Shown here piece after piece: positions 35,315 to 43,770 of a DNA stretch of 52,313 nt; position 1 is the first letter of the stretch, and every line of letters starts with the position of its first letter. The translations under genes were made by a program, and so were the position numbers. The stretch covers positions 1 through 52,313 of the forward strand of contig DROQ01000267.1 of NCBI GenBank assembly GCA_011321845.1. Reading direction: 5' to 3'. Origin of the DNA: Planctomycetota bacterium. GTDB lineage: Bacteria; Planctomycetota; UBA1135; GCA-002748355. The notes under the pieces were generated by a model, which saw nothing but the letters and a program-made list of their open reading frames with translations, was not told where the DNA came from and did not search any database.

Positions 35315-38300
35315 ATGGGGAAACGGCTTAGGTCCAAACGACCTCATCCTGGAAGGATGGGTGTCCTCCTTGGAGGGGCGCTGCTCCTGCTGGCGGCCTG
35401 TGGGGGTGGCGGCGGAGGAGGAACCGGCGGGAACGTGGGAGGCTCTTCTTCTGGAGGGGGGATCGGAGACCTCTCCCTGCTCAGTTATTCTCCCGGGGCC
35501 GAGGCGGTTCAGGTGGACGTGGACGCGACGCTGGAGTTCACCTTCGATGGCGTGATCGACGAGGACGCCCTCAACGAAGAGGAGTTCAGCCTGACCAAGG
35601 ACGGAGGCAGCCCCATTCCTGGGAGCTTCAGCCTCAGCAACGGGGGCAAGACCGTTCGCTTCCAGCCCAGCAGCCCGATGGACAAGGCGACGGATTATGT
35701 CTTCACCCTCGCTCCCACGATCTGCGACCAGAGCTTTCGCACCCTGGACAAAACGGTCACCATTCCGTTTCGGACCTTCGACGACATTCCACCCAAGGTG
35801 GCCTCTTCGTCGGTGGCCCAGAACGCGACAGGGGTCTCGAGAACGGGGACGATCCGGGTGAGCTTCGACGAGATCCTGGGGGCCTCCACCCTGACCACCG
35901 ACACCGTCACCCTCAAGGACAACTGGGGCACCAGCATCCCCATCGACATCCTCCAGGACAAGAAGGACGTGCTCGTCACTCCCATCCCGGACCTGGCGGG
36001 CTCCAAGCTCTTCACCCTCAAGTTTCGGGGGGGACAGGGAGGTGTCAAAGACCGCGCGGGCAATCCCCTCGAGTCGAGCTGGGTCCTGCGCTTCACGAGC
36101 GCAGTGGACAACTCTTCGCCCAGCCTCCTCAGCTCGGACCCGGAAAACAACGCGGTCAACGTCTCGCCCGCCGCGCGGCTCAGCTTCACCTTCGACGAGT
36201 CTATGGACCCTGGCAGCTATGAGCCAACGGGCCTCACCCTCACCGACAGCGGCCTCAACCCCGTCTCCTTCACCCTGGGTGCCAACGCCTCGCAACGGAG
36301 CATCCACCTTTATCCTACCGAGCCCCTGCAGCCGGGAGAGACCTACACGGTCACCTTCAGCGCAGGGGTCAATGGGTTGACAGATGTGAGCGGGAACAAC
36401 CTCTCCCAGGATCTTAGCCGAAGCTTCACAGTGGGCTCGGACAGCACGGCCCCCTCGGTCACTTCGAGCATCCCGAGCGCCCAGGCCGACAAGGTTTCGC
36501 CCAATGTGGTCATCGAAGTCTGGTTCAACGAGCCGCTCAAATCCTCGACCGTCAACTCCAGCACGATCTCCCTCCTCGAGGGAGGCGTCAAACAGAGCTT
36601 CTCCGCCGCCCTCGACGCGACCAAGGCCAAACTCACGGTGACACCCTCCTCCCTCCTGGACCAGAACAGCGACTACATCCTGCGCCTCAAGGGTGGATTC
36701 GACGGCATCCAGGACGAAGCGGGAAATCCCCTCGGGGGAGATGTGGACATCTCTTTCAGGACTTCTTCTTCCGCCGTGCTTCCAAGCTTCATCGTAAGCC
36801 CGGACGACGGCGCGGTGGGCGTCCCGGTCACGAGCAAGATCACCATCCTCGCAAACGAAGCTGTGGATCCCGCGACGGTGGACAACAGCCGCATCACCCT
36901 CAAAAACCACCTCGGACAGAGCATCTCGGGCAGCCTCTCGGTCAGCAGGGGCAAACGCGCCATCATCTTTACTCCATCCTCCAACCTCCCTTCGGGGGGC
37001 AACCTGACTCTCCGCATCCAGGGTGGGTCCCAGGGACTCCGCCTCGCTTCGGGAAACTGGCTGACCAAGGACGCGACCTACCAATACCGGGTCGGCTACA
37101 CGGGGGACACGAACCCTCCCGACCTGACCCTCACCCTCAACGGCATCGAGTCCAACCGCAACAAGGGTCTGGTCGTCCCCACGAGCGGGTTCACTCTGGA
37201 CATCACGGCCTGGGACAGCTACGACGCCGCCCTGGACTGGACGAGCCTGGACCTCAAGCTGAGCGGGCCGGCCTCGGTTCCTTCGAGCGACGAACTCTTC
37301 GTTCTGGGGAGTTTCACGGGGGGGACCTGCTCGATCCGGCTCCCCAGCGAGGACGCGTTGGATCCGGGCAGCTACACCATCGAGGCGACGATCAAGGACA
37401 CGAGCGGAAACGAGAGCTCAAAAGCAAGCCTCCAATTCTCGGTCATCTCACCCAGCACCGAAGTCCGGCCCTTCGAGCGCACGCAGATTGTCTGGGTGCA
37501 GTTCGACCTCGACCGCGAGGGCAAGGGCAAGGGGGACGGGACAGCGGATTTCGACCAGGACCTCTTCGATTACGGCCTCATGACCAAGGGCGACCCCATC
37601 GGTCGCAACGCCTTCATGCGCAAGGTCGTCATGGACGGCGTCCTGGCCGCGACCAACAAGGCCTACCTGCGCGCCGCCGACTCCTCCTCCAAGGGAGTCG
37701 ACAGCGTGCACATCCGTCTGGTCACCCGAAAACCCTGCCGCGCGCCCCACATGAAAATGTCGGTCGGCGGCAAGGACCCCGACGGCAAGGAGAAGCGAGG
37801 TTACGGAGACGAGTCCACCGGCATCCTGGGCCGCGCACTCTACGACTACCAGAATTCCACGCCCAACGAGAACAACTCGGGGACCTCACCCGGGCTCGGC
37901 GTCTTCCCCGGTGAGCTGTTCCTCTACCAGGCCAAGCAGTACATCGATCTCTACCCCTATTTCATCACGACCTTCGGCCGGACCTTCAAGGGGCTTTCCC
38001 CGCACATGGGTGGAACCCCCGCCGGCAAGGACAGCCGGGACAAGAAGGTGCTTGCGGACGACTTCGACTACTCCAAGGCCAGCCCCTCGGAGAAAGCCCG
38101 CTACGATGAAATCATGAACGCGGCCGACGACTTCGCGACCGTGGTCGGCGTCATCCTCGCCCACGAAATCGGACATTCGCTGGGCCTGGTCGCCGAAGGC
38201 ACCCCCTCCAAGGGACTCCATGGAGACTCCAGCCTCCACAACATGAGCGCGGGACTCAAAGACATCATGAGCGCCGTCATCAGCTACGAGAGCCTTGTGA

Positions 38301-38365
38301 GTTACGAGTTCAAGTTCCGGGCCTTGAACCGCTCGTATCTCCAGGAGCGGACCCTGGTCAAGTGA
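35315..38365 (+). CDS. Large lipoprotein with Ig-like repeats and metzincin-like end
   Basis: 1016 residues. Lipobox LLAAC (Cys29) followed by a Gly/Ser linker (30-52). Five SbsA/Big_5-type Ig-like domains of about 105 residues follow (each with a pattern like SPAARLSFTFDESMDPGS and ...DRAGNPL...F), then a different beta domain near 615-720 (DITAWDSYDAALDW). The C-terminal ~300 residues hold HEIGHSLGLVA at 950-960 with a Met-turn-like DIMSA. In metzincins the eleventh position is the third zinc ligand His or Asp; here it is Ala, so activity is doubtful unless another residue (for example His969) serves. ATG 35315 is preceded by GGGGGA. Located on the outer membrane by inference. Confidence 0.85.
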   Translation: MGKRLRSKRPHPGRMGVLLGGALLLLAACGGGGGGGTGGNVGGSSSGGGIGDLSLLSYSPGAEAVQVDVDATLEFTFDGVIDEDALNEEEFSLTKDGGSPIPGSFSLSNGGKTVRFQPSSPMDKATDYVFTLAPTICDQSFRTLDKTVTIPFRTFDDIPPKVASSSVAQNATGVSRTGTIRVSFDEILGASTLTTDTVTLKDNWGTSIPIDILQDKKDVLVTPIPDLAGSKLFTLKFRGGQGGVKDRAGNPLESSWVLRFTSAVDNSSPSLLSSDPENNAVNVSPAARLSFTFDESMDPGSYEPTGLTLTDSGLNPVSFTLGANASQRSIHLYPTEPLQPGETYTVTFSAGVNGLTDVSGNNLSQDLSRSFTVGSDSTAPSVTSSIPSAQADKVSPNVVIEVWFNEPLKSSTVNSSTISLLEGGVKQSFSAALDATKAKLTVTPSSLLDQNSDYILRLKGGFDGIQDEAGNPLGGDVDISFRTSSSAVLPSFIVSPDDGAVGVPVTSKITILANEAVDPATVDNSRITLKNHLGQSISGSLSVSRGKRAIIFTPSSNLPSGGNLTLRIQGGSQGLRLASGNWLTKDATYQYRVGYTGDTNPPDLTLTLNGIESNRNKGLVVPTSGFTLDITAWDSYDAALDWTSLDLKLSGPASVPSSDELFVLGSFTGGTCSIRLPSEDALDPGSYTIEATIKDTSGNESSKASLQFSVISPSTEVRPFERTQIVWVQFDLDREGKGKGDGTADFDQDLFDYGLMTKGDPIGRNAFMRKVVMDGVLAATNKAYLRAADSSSKGVDSVHIRLVTRKPCRAPHMKMSVGGKDPDGKEKRGYGDESTGILGRALYDYQNSTPNENNSGTSPGLGVFPGELFLYQAKQYIDLYPYFITTFGRTFKGLSPHMGGTPAGKDSRDKKVLADDFDYSKASPSEKARYDEIMNAADDFATVVGVILAHEIGHSLGLVAEGTPSKGLHGDSSLHNMSAGLKDIMSAVISYESLVSYEFKFRALNRSYLQERTLVK

Positions 38366-38426
38366 GACGAAGAAAAGCGAACGAACAGCTCCAAAGCGAA
38401 ACGGACAGGTACAAACGAGACGAAAC

Positions 38427-39485
38427 ATGAAGAAAGACATGGAACGAATGAACCTCCAAGAGGAACTCGGATTCCTCCGAAGAGGAATGGGCCTGTTCGC
38501 CTTCCTGGCCATGGCCTCCATCCTCCCCGCGCAGAGAGAGCTGGGAACTCTCGAGCACCTCAGCCGCAAGGCGGGTTATGTCCTGGTGACCAAGGTCTCC
38601 CGCTCCTGGATCGAAGGCGAGCGACGCTTCGTCCGCTTCCAGGTCAGAGACAAACTCAAGGGGAGGTTCGGGGACAACCTGGTCCTCAGCGAAGCCGCGC
38701 CCATGGGGAACAAGGAGCAGCGCTACTGCGGTTCGGGCATTGCCTTCCTCTCGCGGCAAAAAACCTACCTGCTTTTCCTCGCCGGGAGCGAGCAAGATCC
38801 CCGCCTCCTGGCCGGAGGACGCTCGATCGTCGAGGACAGCCCGAGCCGCCGCGCAGCCGTTGCCGCCCTCCTGCGCACCAAAGACCCGCGGGGCCGAGCC
38901 CGCATCCTCGTCTCGCAGCTCGGGGCCCAGGACCGCCGCATCGCCGAAGACGCCGCCCTCGCCCTGCCCATCCTCCCCGGCCTCGAACGGAGCGACCCGG
39001 GGACCCAGGGCATCCTCCGCGCCAGCCTCGAGAACCGCCTGCGCAGCAACAAACGGGACCTCATCACCTTCGCTCTGCTCAGAGCCATGGCCCGCCTGGA
39101 CCCCCAGCGGGCCGCGGGCAGCGCCTGGAGACTCGCCCTCGATCCAAAGAGCGGTGCCCTCGGTGACTACAGCCGCTTCCTGCTGAGGCGCTCCCTCCCG
39201 ATCGCAGCCACCCTTCGCAGCCTTCCCCGCCCAAGGGACGCAGCAACCCGCGCCCAGGTCATCGACCTCCTCGCAGCCACCCGCAACAAGGCGGTCATCC
39301 CCGCCCTCCTCTCGCTCGCCAAGCAGGCCGCTCCCAAGGAGCGCGTCAAAACCAGCGCAATCCTCCTCGGTCTCGGCCTCAGGGAACGCGACCTGCCCAA
39401 GGGCCTCAGCCCCGACCAGAAACTGGAGGCCAAGCAGCTCTCCAAGCTCTGGGACAAGCCCCGCTTCCGCTCGATCCGGCGCTAA
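38427..39485 (+). CDS. Secreted HEAT-like repeat protein
   Basis: 352 residues. An N-terminal hydrophobic segment (about 20-35) acts as signal peptide. Residues ~40-130 form a domain also seen in the protein at 42463: an exposure of VSRSWIEGERRFVRFQV, KLKGRFGDNLVL and KTYLLFLAGSE. From about 140 on the sequence is Ala/Leu/Arg-rich helical repeats of HEAT type (RRAAVAALLRTKDPRGRA, VIPALLSLAKQAAPKERVK). Probably a periplasmic scaffold. It lies 61 bp behind the large lipoprotein gene on the same strand. Confidence 0.75.
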   Translation: MKKDMERMNLQEELGFLRRGMGLFAFLAMASILPAQRELGTLEHLSRKAGYVLVTKVSRSWIEGERRFVRFQVRDKLKGRFGDNLVLSEAAPMGNKEQRYCGSGIAFLSRQKTYLLFLAGSEQDPRLLAGGRSIVEDSPSRRAAVAALLRTKDPRGRARILVSQLGAQDRRIAEDAALALPILPGLERSDPGTQGILRASLENRLRSNKRDLITFALLRAMARLDPQRAAGSAWRLALDPKSGALGDYSRFLLRRSLPIAATLRSLPRPRDAATRAQVIDLLAATRNKAVIPALLSLAKQAAPKERVKTSAILLGLGLRERDLPKGLSPDQKLEAKQLSKLWDKPRFRSIRR

Positions 39486-39512
39486 GGGCGATTTCTCCGC
39501 AGCCTCGCCCTT

Positions 39513-40247
39513 TTACTTCCGAACGCCACGCAAGTTTTCGAAGATGAGGTTCCAACCCTTTCTCCGGCGAAAGGAGGACCTTCGCCAGGTCGTCACCACC
39601 CGCCAGAGCCGTCGCGCAAGTTCACGGTCCCCCTCGCAGTAGCTGAGAAGACTCCGATACCGAAACCCCCGGCTCATCCACTGCGCTCTGTCCCTGGAGA
39701 GACTCAGGCTGAACAGGTCCACCCAACCCGGTTTCTTGGCGTAGACCGGAACAGGAGCCATGGTCAGGAGGCTTACGTCACAGAGCAGGATCCCCCCTTC
39801 TCCGGAGCCATCCCCTCGGATCAGCCAGTTCCTCGGCGAGGCCGTGTTCCAGACCATGCCCCTCCGGTGCATCCGCCGCAGGATCTCCCCCATCCTTCTC
39901 GAGAGCAGGACACCGTCCGAAACCGGCGCCTTGAGCCACTCCTTGAGGTTGCAGGTCCCCTCTTCCCAGCGCGTTACGAGAGTGGACTCGACGACCTGGC
40001 CCCTACGCCGTTTTTCGGTCCACTCCAATGCCTCGATCGCTGGAATCCCGGCGACCCGGAGACGGTTCAGGTTCTCGAACTCCCGCCTGGCTCTCGCTTT
40101 TCGACCGATGGTTCGCCAGCGGAGAGCCTGCGGAACGATGTAGCGTTTATGGCAGACCCCTCCCTCCACCCAGACCTCGGTCCAAGGCTCGCGCTTGATC
40201 CAGCGGCGGCGGGTATCGGTTTCGCCCTCTCCAAGCCTGGAAGCCAC
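39513..40247 (-). CDS. Lipopolysaccharide-kinase-like protein, catalytic Asp absent
   Basis: 244 residues. The small lobe has HKRY (Lys34) and FENLNRLRVAGIPAIEAL as in WaaP/KdkA-type sugar kinases and related RIO-like folds. The catalytic loop reads MHRRGMVWNTASPRNWLI, where the family's HxDLxxxN has Thr in place of the catalytic Asp, while the DFG-like Asp157 (LCDVSL) and the loop Asn are kept. It may be an inactive or altered kinase for core sugars. GTG 40247 is 1 bp behind the stop of the upstream lipoprotein gene and is preferred to ATG 40292, which would overlap it by 44 bp. Confidence 0.7.
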   Translation of the reverse strand: MASRLGEGETDTRRRWIKREPWTEVWVEGGVCHKRYIVPQALRWRTIGRKARARREFENLNRLRVAGIPAIEALEWTEKRRRGQVVESTLVTRWEEGTCNLKEWLKAPVSDGVLLSRRMGEILRRMHRRGMVWNTASPRNWLIRGDGSGEGGILLCDVSLLTMAPVPVYAKKPGWVDLFSLSLSRDRAQWMSRGFRYRSLLSYCEGDRELARRLWRVVTTWRRSSFRRRKGWNLIFENLRGVRK

Positions 40248-40248
40248 C

Positions 40249-40731
40249 CTACTTCCCGAATCCAAAATTGAGGACCGCCTGCATAGCGCCATAGTCCCCG
40301 TGCTGGTCGCAATGGGAGATCACCAGGACCGCCCCCAATCCCTCGGGAAGGCTGGACCGTGGGATTTTGAAGAGATGCGACCAGGGTTTGTCGGCTCCCT
40401 TTTTGAGATCCTCGGAGTTGTAGGAGTAGCGTGCCAGTTCCTTGAAGCCCGGGGCGGGAACCACGATGCGCACGGAACGGATGTAGTGTTCGGGCCGGGT
40501 CAGGAGGGGGACATCCACCCGAATCAGGATCTTCCCGTCCTCGTCCTTGAGGTAAATACTGTCGGGACAGTGTGGATCGTCCAAGTCGGACTTGACACCT
40601 TCGGGCATCCGGGGAAGCTTTGGCGGCCCTTTTTCGGCTTCGTCGCCACAAGAAGCGAGGAACACAAGGCCCACCAGGACGGCAATCCAACGATGGTGCA
40701 AGAACGAACGAAAATCACGACGACGGAGCAA
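40249..40731 (-). CDS. Lipoprotein, unknown function
   Basis: 160 residues from TTG 40731, with GAGG/AAGGG just upstream; TTG 40701 is an alternative. Lipobox FLASC (Cys28). The mature domain is beta-rich (DGKILIRVDVPLLTR, YIRSVRIVVPAPG, LGAVLVISHCDQHGDYG). Cys residues near 55 and 141 could pair. I do not recognise it. It is coupled to the kinase-like gene that begins 1 bp after its stop, so the two may act together on an envelope component. Confidence 0.75.
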   Translation of the reverse strand: MLRRRDFRSFLHHRWIAVLVGLVFLASCGDEAEKGPPKLPRMPEGVKSDLDDPHCPDSIYLKDEDGKILIRVDVPLLTRPEHYIRSVRIVVPAPGFKELARYSYNSEDLKKGADKPWSHLFKIPRSSLPEGLGAVLVISHCDQHGDYGAMQAVLNFGFGK

Positions 40732-40829
40732 GACCCTTCATCCTCTTCTGAAGAAAACCCCTTCTGGGAAAACCTGGCCGTCCCATACGCTAACCTCCTT
40801 TCCCGGGTCCAACAAGCGCGGCCGGCCGG

Positions 40830-41714
40830 ATGACGGGACCCCTCGCCTGCCTCGCCTCGGCTGCCCTCTGGGCCTTCGCGGTCACGCTCTTCAGGCCTCT
40901 CATCCGCCGCTATGGGCCCTGGAAGGTCAACCTCGGCAAGGGCAGCATCGCCCTGGCCGCCTTCGTCCTGACCCTGGCGGCCCTTGGACAGCTCCGGGTC
41001 CCCAGTCCGGCCGAAGGCATGGGGGGGACCCAATGGCTGACCCTCATCGGCGCCGCGACCTTGGGCATGACCCTGGGAGACACCCTCATTCTGGCCTCGG
41101 CGCACAGCATCGGGGCCCAGCGGACCTTTTTGATCCAATGCTTGAGCCCCATCGCCAGCAGCCTCCTGGCCTTCTTCTTCCTCCAAGAGTCCCTGACCCT
41201 CCTTCAAGGGCTCGGCATCCTCCTCACCATCACTGGACTCAGCCTCGTCATCCGCATGGACCGCGCTGAAAAAAGGCCCGTAAACCGGCGAGGTTATCTC
41301 ATGGCCCTCGGTGCCATGCTCTGCCAATCCCTCGGTATCGTCCTCAACAAACCCTCCCTCCGGGTCATGGACGCCGCCCCCAACGCCGCCCTCCGCATCG
41401 CCATCAGCCTCGTCGGCATCTTCGCCCTCCTCCACCTCCTGGATGGCAAACGCGATGCTCCTCCACTGCTCCGGGACCGCTCCTCCTTCCTGCGCCTCCT
41501 CGTCGCATCCCTTCTCGGTACCTTCCTCGGATTCTTCCTCTTCATCCTCGGCATCCAGAACACCAAGGCCGGCATCGCTTCCGCCCTGACCAGCACCACC
41601 CCCATCTTCGCCATTCCCTTCGCCTGGATTCTCGAAGGCACTCGCCCCCAGGCCCGCAGCATCCTCGGCACCCTGGTCACCGTCTCCGGCGCCATCCTCA
41701 CCATCCTTGGTTAG
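40830..41714 (+). CDS. DMT-superfamily transporter, EamA type
   Basis: 294 residues and ten predicted transmembrane helices arranged as two repeats of five (halves about 1-143 and 153-294). The conserved repeat ends are LIQCLSPIASSLLAFFFLQE in the first half and ALTSTTPIFAIPFAWILEG in the second. It moves a small metabolite across the inner membrane, usually outward; cargo unknown. It starts with ATG and stands alone, divergent from the lipoprotein gene over 98 bp. Confidence 0.9.
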   Translation: MTGPLACLASAALWAFAVTLFRPLIRRYGPWKVNLGKGSIALAAFVLTLAALGQLRVPSPAEGMGGTQWLTLIGAATLGMTLGDTLILASAHSIGAQRTFLIQCLSPIASSLLAFFFLQESLTLLQGLGILLTITGLSLVIRMDRAEKRPVNRRGYLMALGAMLCQSLGIVLNKPSLRVMDAAPNAALRIAISLVGIFALLHLLDGKRDAPPLLRDRSSFLRLLVASLLGTFLGFFLFILGIQNTKAGIASALTSTTPIFAIPFAWILEGTRPQARSILGTLVTVSGAILTILG

Positions 41715-41743
41715 CGGGTAGACTTTGTGCGAGAAAATGCTCA

Positions 41744-42391
41744 GTGACCTTGGTCAAGATCCAGGCTAAGAAGGTTCTTAGATTGAAGACGAGAAAATGG
41801 AATCAGAGCGACCTGGTCAACCTGACCCTCACCGCCGTCGTGGTATTGGGTGGGTATGCCTTTCTTCGCTATGCCTACAAAGTCACGGACTCCACCCCGT
41901 TTACGAGAGAAATCGTCCTCATCATCCTTGGGACCGTCGCCACGATCTTGATTACGGCCATCCTCCTGAACAAACAAACGGAAGTGGAGTTGGAAAAGGA
42001 TCAGAGCATCAAATTCCTCGAAGTAAAAACGGGGATCTACCAGGAACTCCTGAACAATCTCGAGAACCTGGTTCTGAAAAAGGAAGTGGAGGACACGGAC
42101 CTCATCCGCATGCAATTCATCACCCACAAACTCGCCATCTTCGCGTCCCCAGGTGTATTGGAGGAGTACGACAATTTTCTCCAAACCTTCAACAGGATGG
42201 TTCGGGACGGAAAATTCAACCAGGTCGACCGAAGTCACCTCCTGGAATCCCTCTCCAAACTCACGATTCAAATCCGTGGGGACCTCCTCGGAGAACTCGA
42301 CCAGCAGAGCAATGTCTCCTTCCAGGAGATCGCCCGAAGGATCCAAGCCAATGCGAAAACCTCTTCCAAGGCCAAGGTGGCCGAATCATGA
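41744..42391 (+). CDS. Two-helix membrane protein with cytoplasmic helical domain
   Basis: 215 residues from GTG 41744. Two transmembrane helices (about 25-43 and 57-75) are followed by ~140 residues of charged helix (KFLEVKTGIYQELLNNLENL, VDRSHLLESLSKLTIQIRG). No family recognised. The helical part could be a coiled-coil assembly domain. Start is weakly supported. Base composition is somewhat lower in GC than neighbours. Confidence 0.7.
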   Translation: MTLVKIQAKKVLRLKTRKWNQSDLVNLTLTAVVVLGGYAFLRYAYKVTDSTPFTREIVLIILGTVATILITAILLNKQTEVELEKDQSIKFLEVKTGIYQELLNNLENLVLKKEVEDTDLIRMQFITHKLAIFASPGVLEEYDNFLQTFNRMVRDGKFNQVDRSHLLESLSKLTIQIRGDLLGELDQQSNVSFQEIARRIQANAKTSSKAKVAES

Positions 42392-42462
42392 GGAGAGAAC
42401 CGGATCTCTCCTGCGGAATCTCTTTTTCACCAAAACGATTCTGGAGGGAGTATGATGGGGGG

Positions 42463-43173
42463 ATGCGCATATTCCTCCTGTTTCCCGCCCTGGCTTTCTT
42501 CGCACTGCGGACCACCGTGGTGCCGCTCCGGGTCTCGGAGATCCAGAAGAAATCCGAACTGATCTTTGTCGGCGTTGCAGGAAAGGGGGAGGCGCGATTC
42601 GAGGACGGAAAAAAGACGATTCGGACCTATGTGCCCTTCAGGGTATTGAAGGTCCTCAAGGGGAACGCTCCCGGCAAGGATTTCAAACTGAGGCTCGAAG
42701 GGGGTCAGGTCGGCAAAGACATCCTCCGCATTCCAGGGATGCCCAAGTTCATCGAGGGCAGGACCTACCTCTGCTTTGTTCGGGGCAATGGCAAGAATCT
42801 CTCGCCCATCACGGGGTTCTGGCAGGGGCTGCTGGAGATCCGGACCCTGGGCAAGCGTCAAGTTCTTGTGAACCAAAAAGGACTGGAGCTGATCGGGGTC
42901 AAGGATGACCGCTTCGTCTTCGCCCTGCCCAAGGCAAAAGTCTCCAAGGCCCCCCCTGCAAAGAAAGCCCCGAGCGGGGTCAAACCCGCCCACCCGGATG
43001 TCGAGCGCCTGGAGCGGGAGCTTCCGAGGCCCAGGGTGCCGGAGAAAGCGCCAGCGGAACCGCAAAAAGGACCCAAGCCCAAGCTCCACCCCGCAACCCC
43101 GATCTATGTCCCGGCGAACCGTGACCGGGGAATCCGAATGAGCCTGGACGCCTTCTTGAAGGGAATGGAGTAA
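42463..43173 (+). CDS. Secreted protein of unknown function with Pro/Lys-rich tail
   Basis: 236 residues from ATG 42463 with a signal peptide (MRIFLLFPALAFFAL). Residues ~20-125 form a beta-rich domain (KKSELIFVGVAGKGEAR, VPFRVLKVLKGNAPG, FIEGRTYLCFVRGNGK) that resembles the first domain of the HEAT protein at 38427. A Pro/Ala/Lys-rich linker (about 160-215) precedes a short conserved-looking end (IRMSLDAFLKGME). Upstream in-frame sequence exists but lacks protein character. Unknown role; possibly periplasmic. Confidence 0.7.
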   Translation: MRIFLLFPALAFFALRTTVVPLRVSEIQKKSELIFVGVAGKGEARFEDGKKTIRTYVPFRVLKVLKGNAPGKDFKLRLEGGQVGKDILRIPGMPKFIEGRTYLCFVRGNGKNLSPITGFWQGLLEIRTLGKRQVLVNQKGLELIGVKDDRFVFALPKAKVSKAPPAKKAPSGVKPAHPDVERLERELPRPRVPEKAPAEPQKGPKPKLHPATPIYVPANRDRGIRMSLDAFLKGME

Positions 43174-43285
43174 CGCGCCGGCCAGGATCCGGACCCTTCC
43201 GAGGATCCCGTCCGGCGATGCGATCCGCCATTCGCCCCTTGCGAACCCTCCCGCTGACTCTTCCTTTCTCGGCACAACCCATAAT

Positions 43286-43355
43286 CCTCCACGGGCTTTG
43301 CCCGACTTCGCCGAAAGCGCTTGGGATCCAGCTCTTGGAAGATTTCGAGCCAGGC
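43286..43355 (+). repeat. Intergenic hairpin repeat, copy B
   Basis: Shares ACGGGCTTTGCCCGACTTCG and CCGAAAGCGCTT with copy A and continues with GATTTCGAGC and GGGAGAGAATA, both also in copy C behind the subtilase gene. The distal arm no longer pairs well. Confidence 0.6.
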
Positions 43356-43622
43356 GTAGAAAGGGGGCGCTCTGGTGGGAGAGAATAAAGACCTGAATCG
43401 AGCGTTTTTTTGCCCATCCTCTATATGGGAAATTTTTGGCAGGGTGGAGCGGGGACTGAGAAGAGAAAACCATCTCGTCCCTTGAAAAAGAAGGGGATGC
43501 CTCGGAGGTGCCAGGGCATTCGGCTCCCAGGATTCGCACGCCCTCTTTCAGTCCCCTGAGGCCCAAAGAATAAAAAGGATGCCTCTGCTTCGGGAATTTC
43601 TCAGATTTGGGATGGGTCCCCC

Positions 43623-43656
43623 CAATCCTCCAGGAGGATTGATATACTTTATCAAT
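43623..43656. promoter_or_regulatory. Two overlapping palindromes, possible operator or terminator
   Basis: CAATCCTCCAGGAGGATTG (43623-43641) is a near-perfect palindrome and overlaps ATTGATA (43638-43644) that pairs with TATCAAT (43650-43656). They lie 115-148 bp before the subtilase ATG. They could be protein-binding sites; there is no U-run. Confidence 0.4.
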
Positions 43657-43770
43657 CTTCTCTTTGAAGCCTTCCTGGATCTCCAACATCCTTAGGGCGC
43701 AGAGATTTTCGGTCCCACCATTTCCTTTTCTTCATTCTTCTTTCCACCCCCATTCGCAAAGGAGCCCTTT

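Larger units (their letters stand above)
43174..43770. other. Spacer of 597 bp upstream of the subtilase gene
   Basis: No gene seen. It holds hairpin repeat copy B, two adjacent short palindromes (43623-43656) and an AT-richer right end that probably contains the subtilase promoter. Confidence 0.6.
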
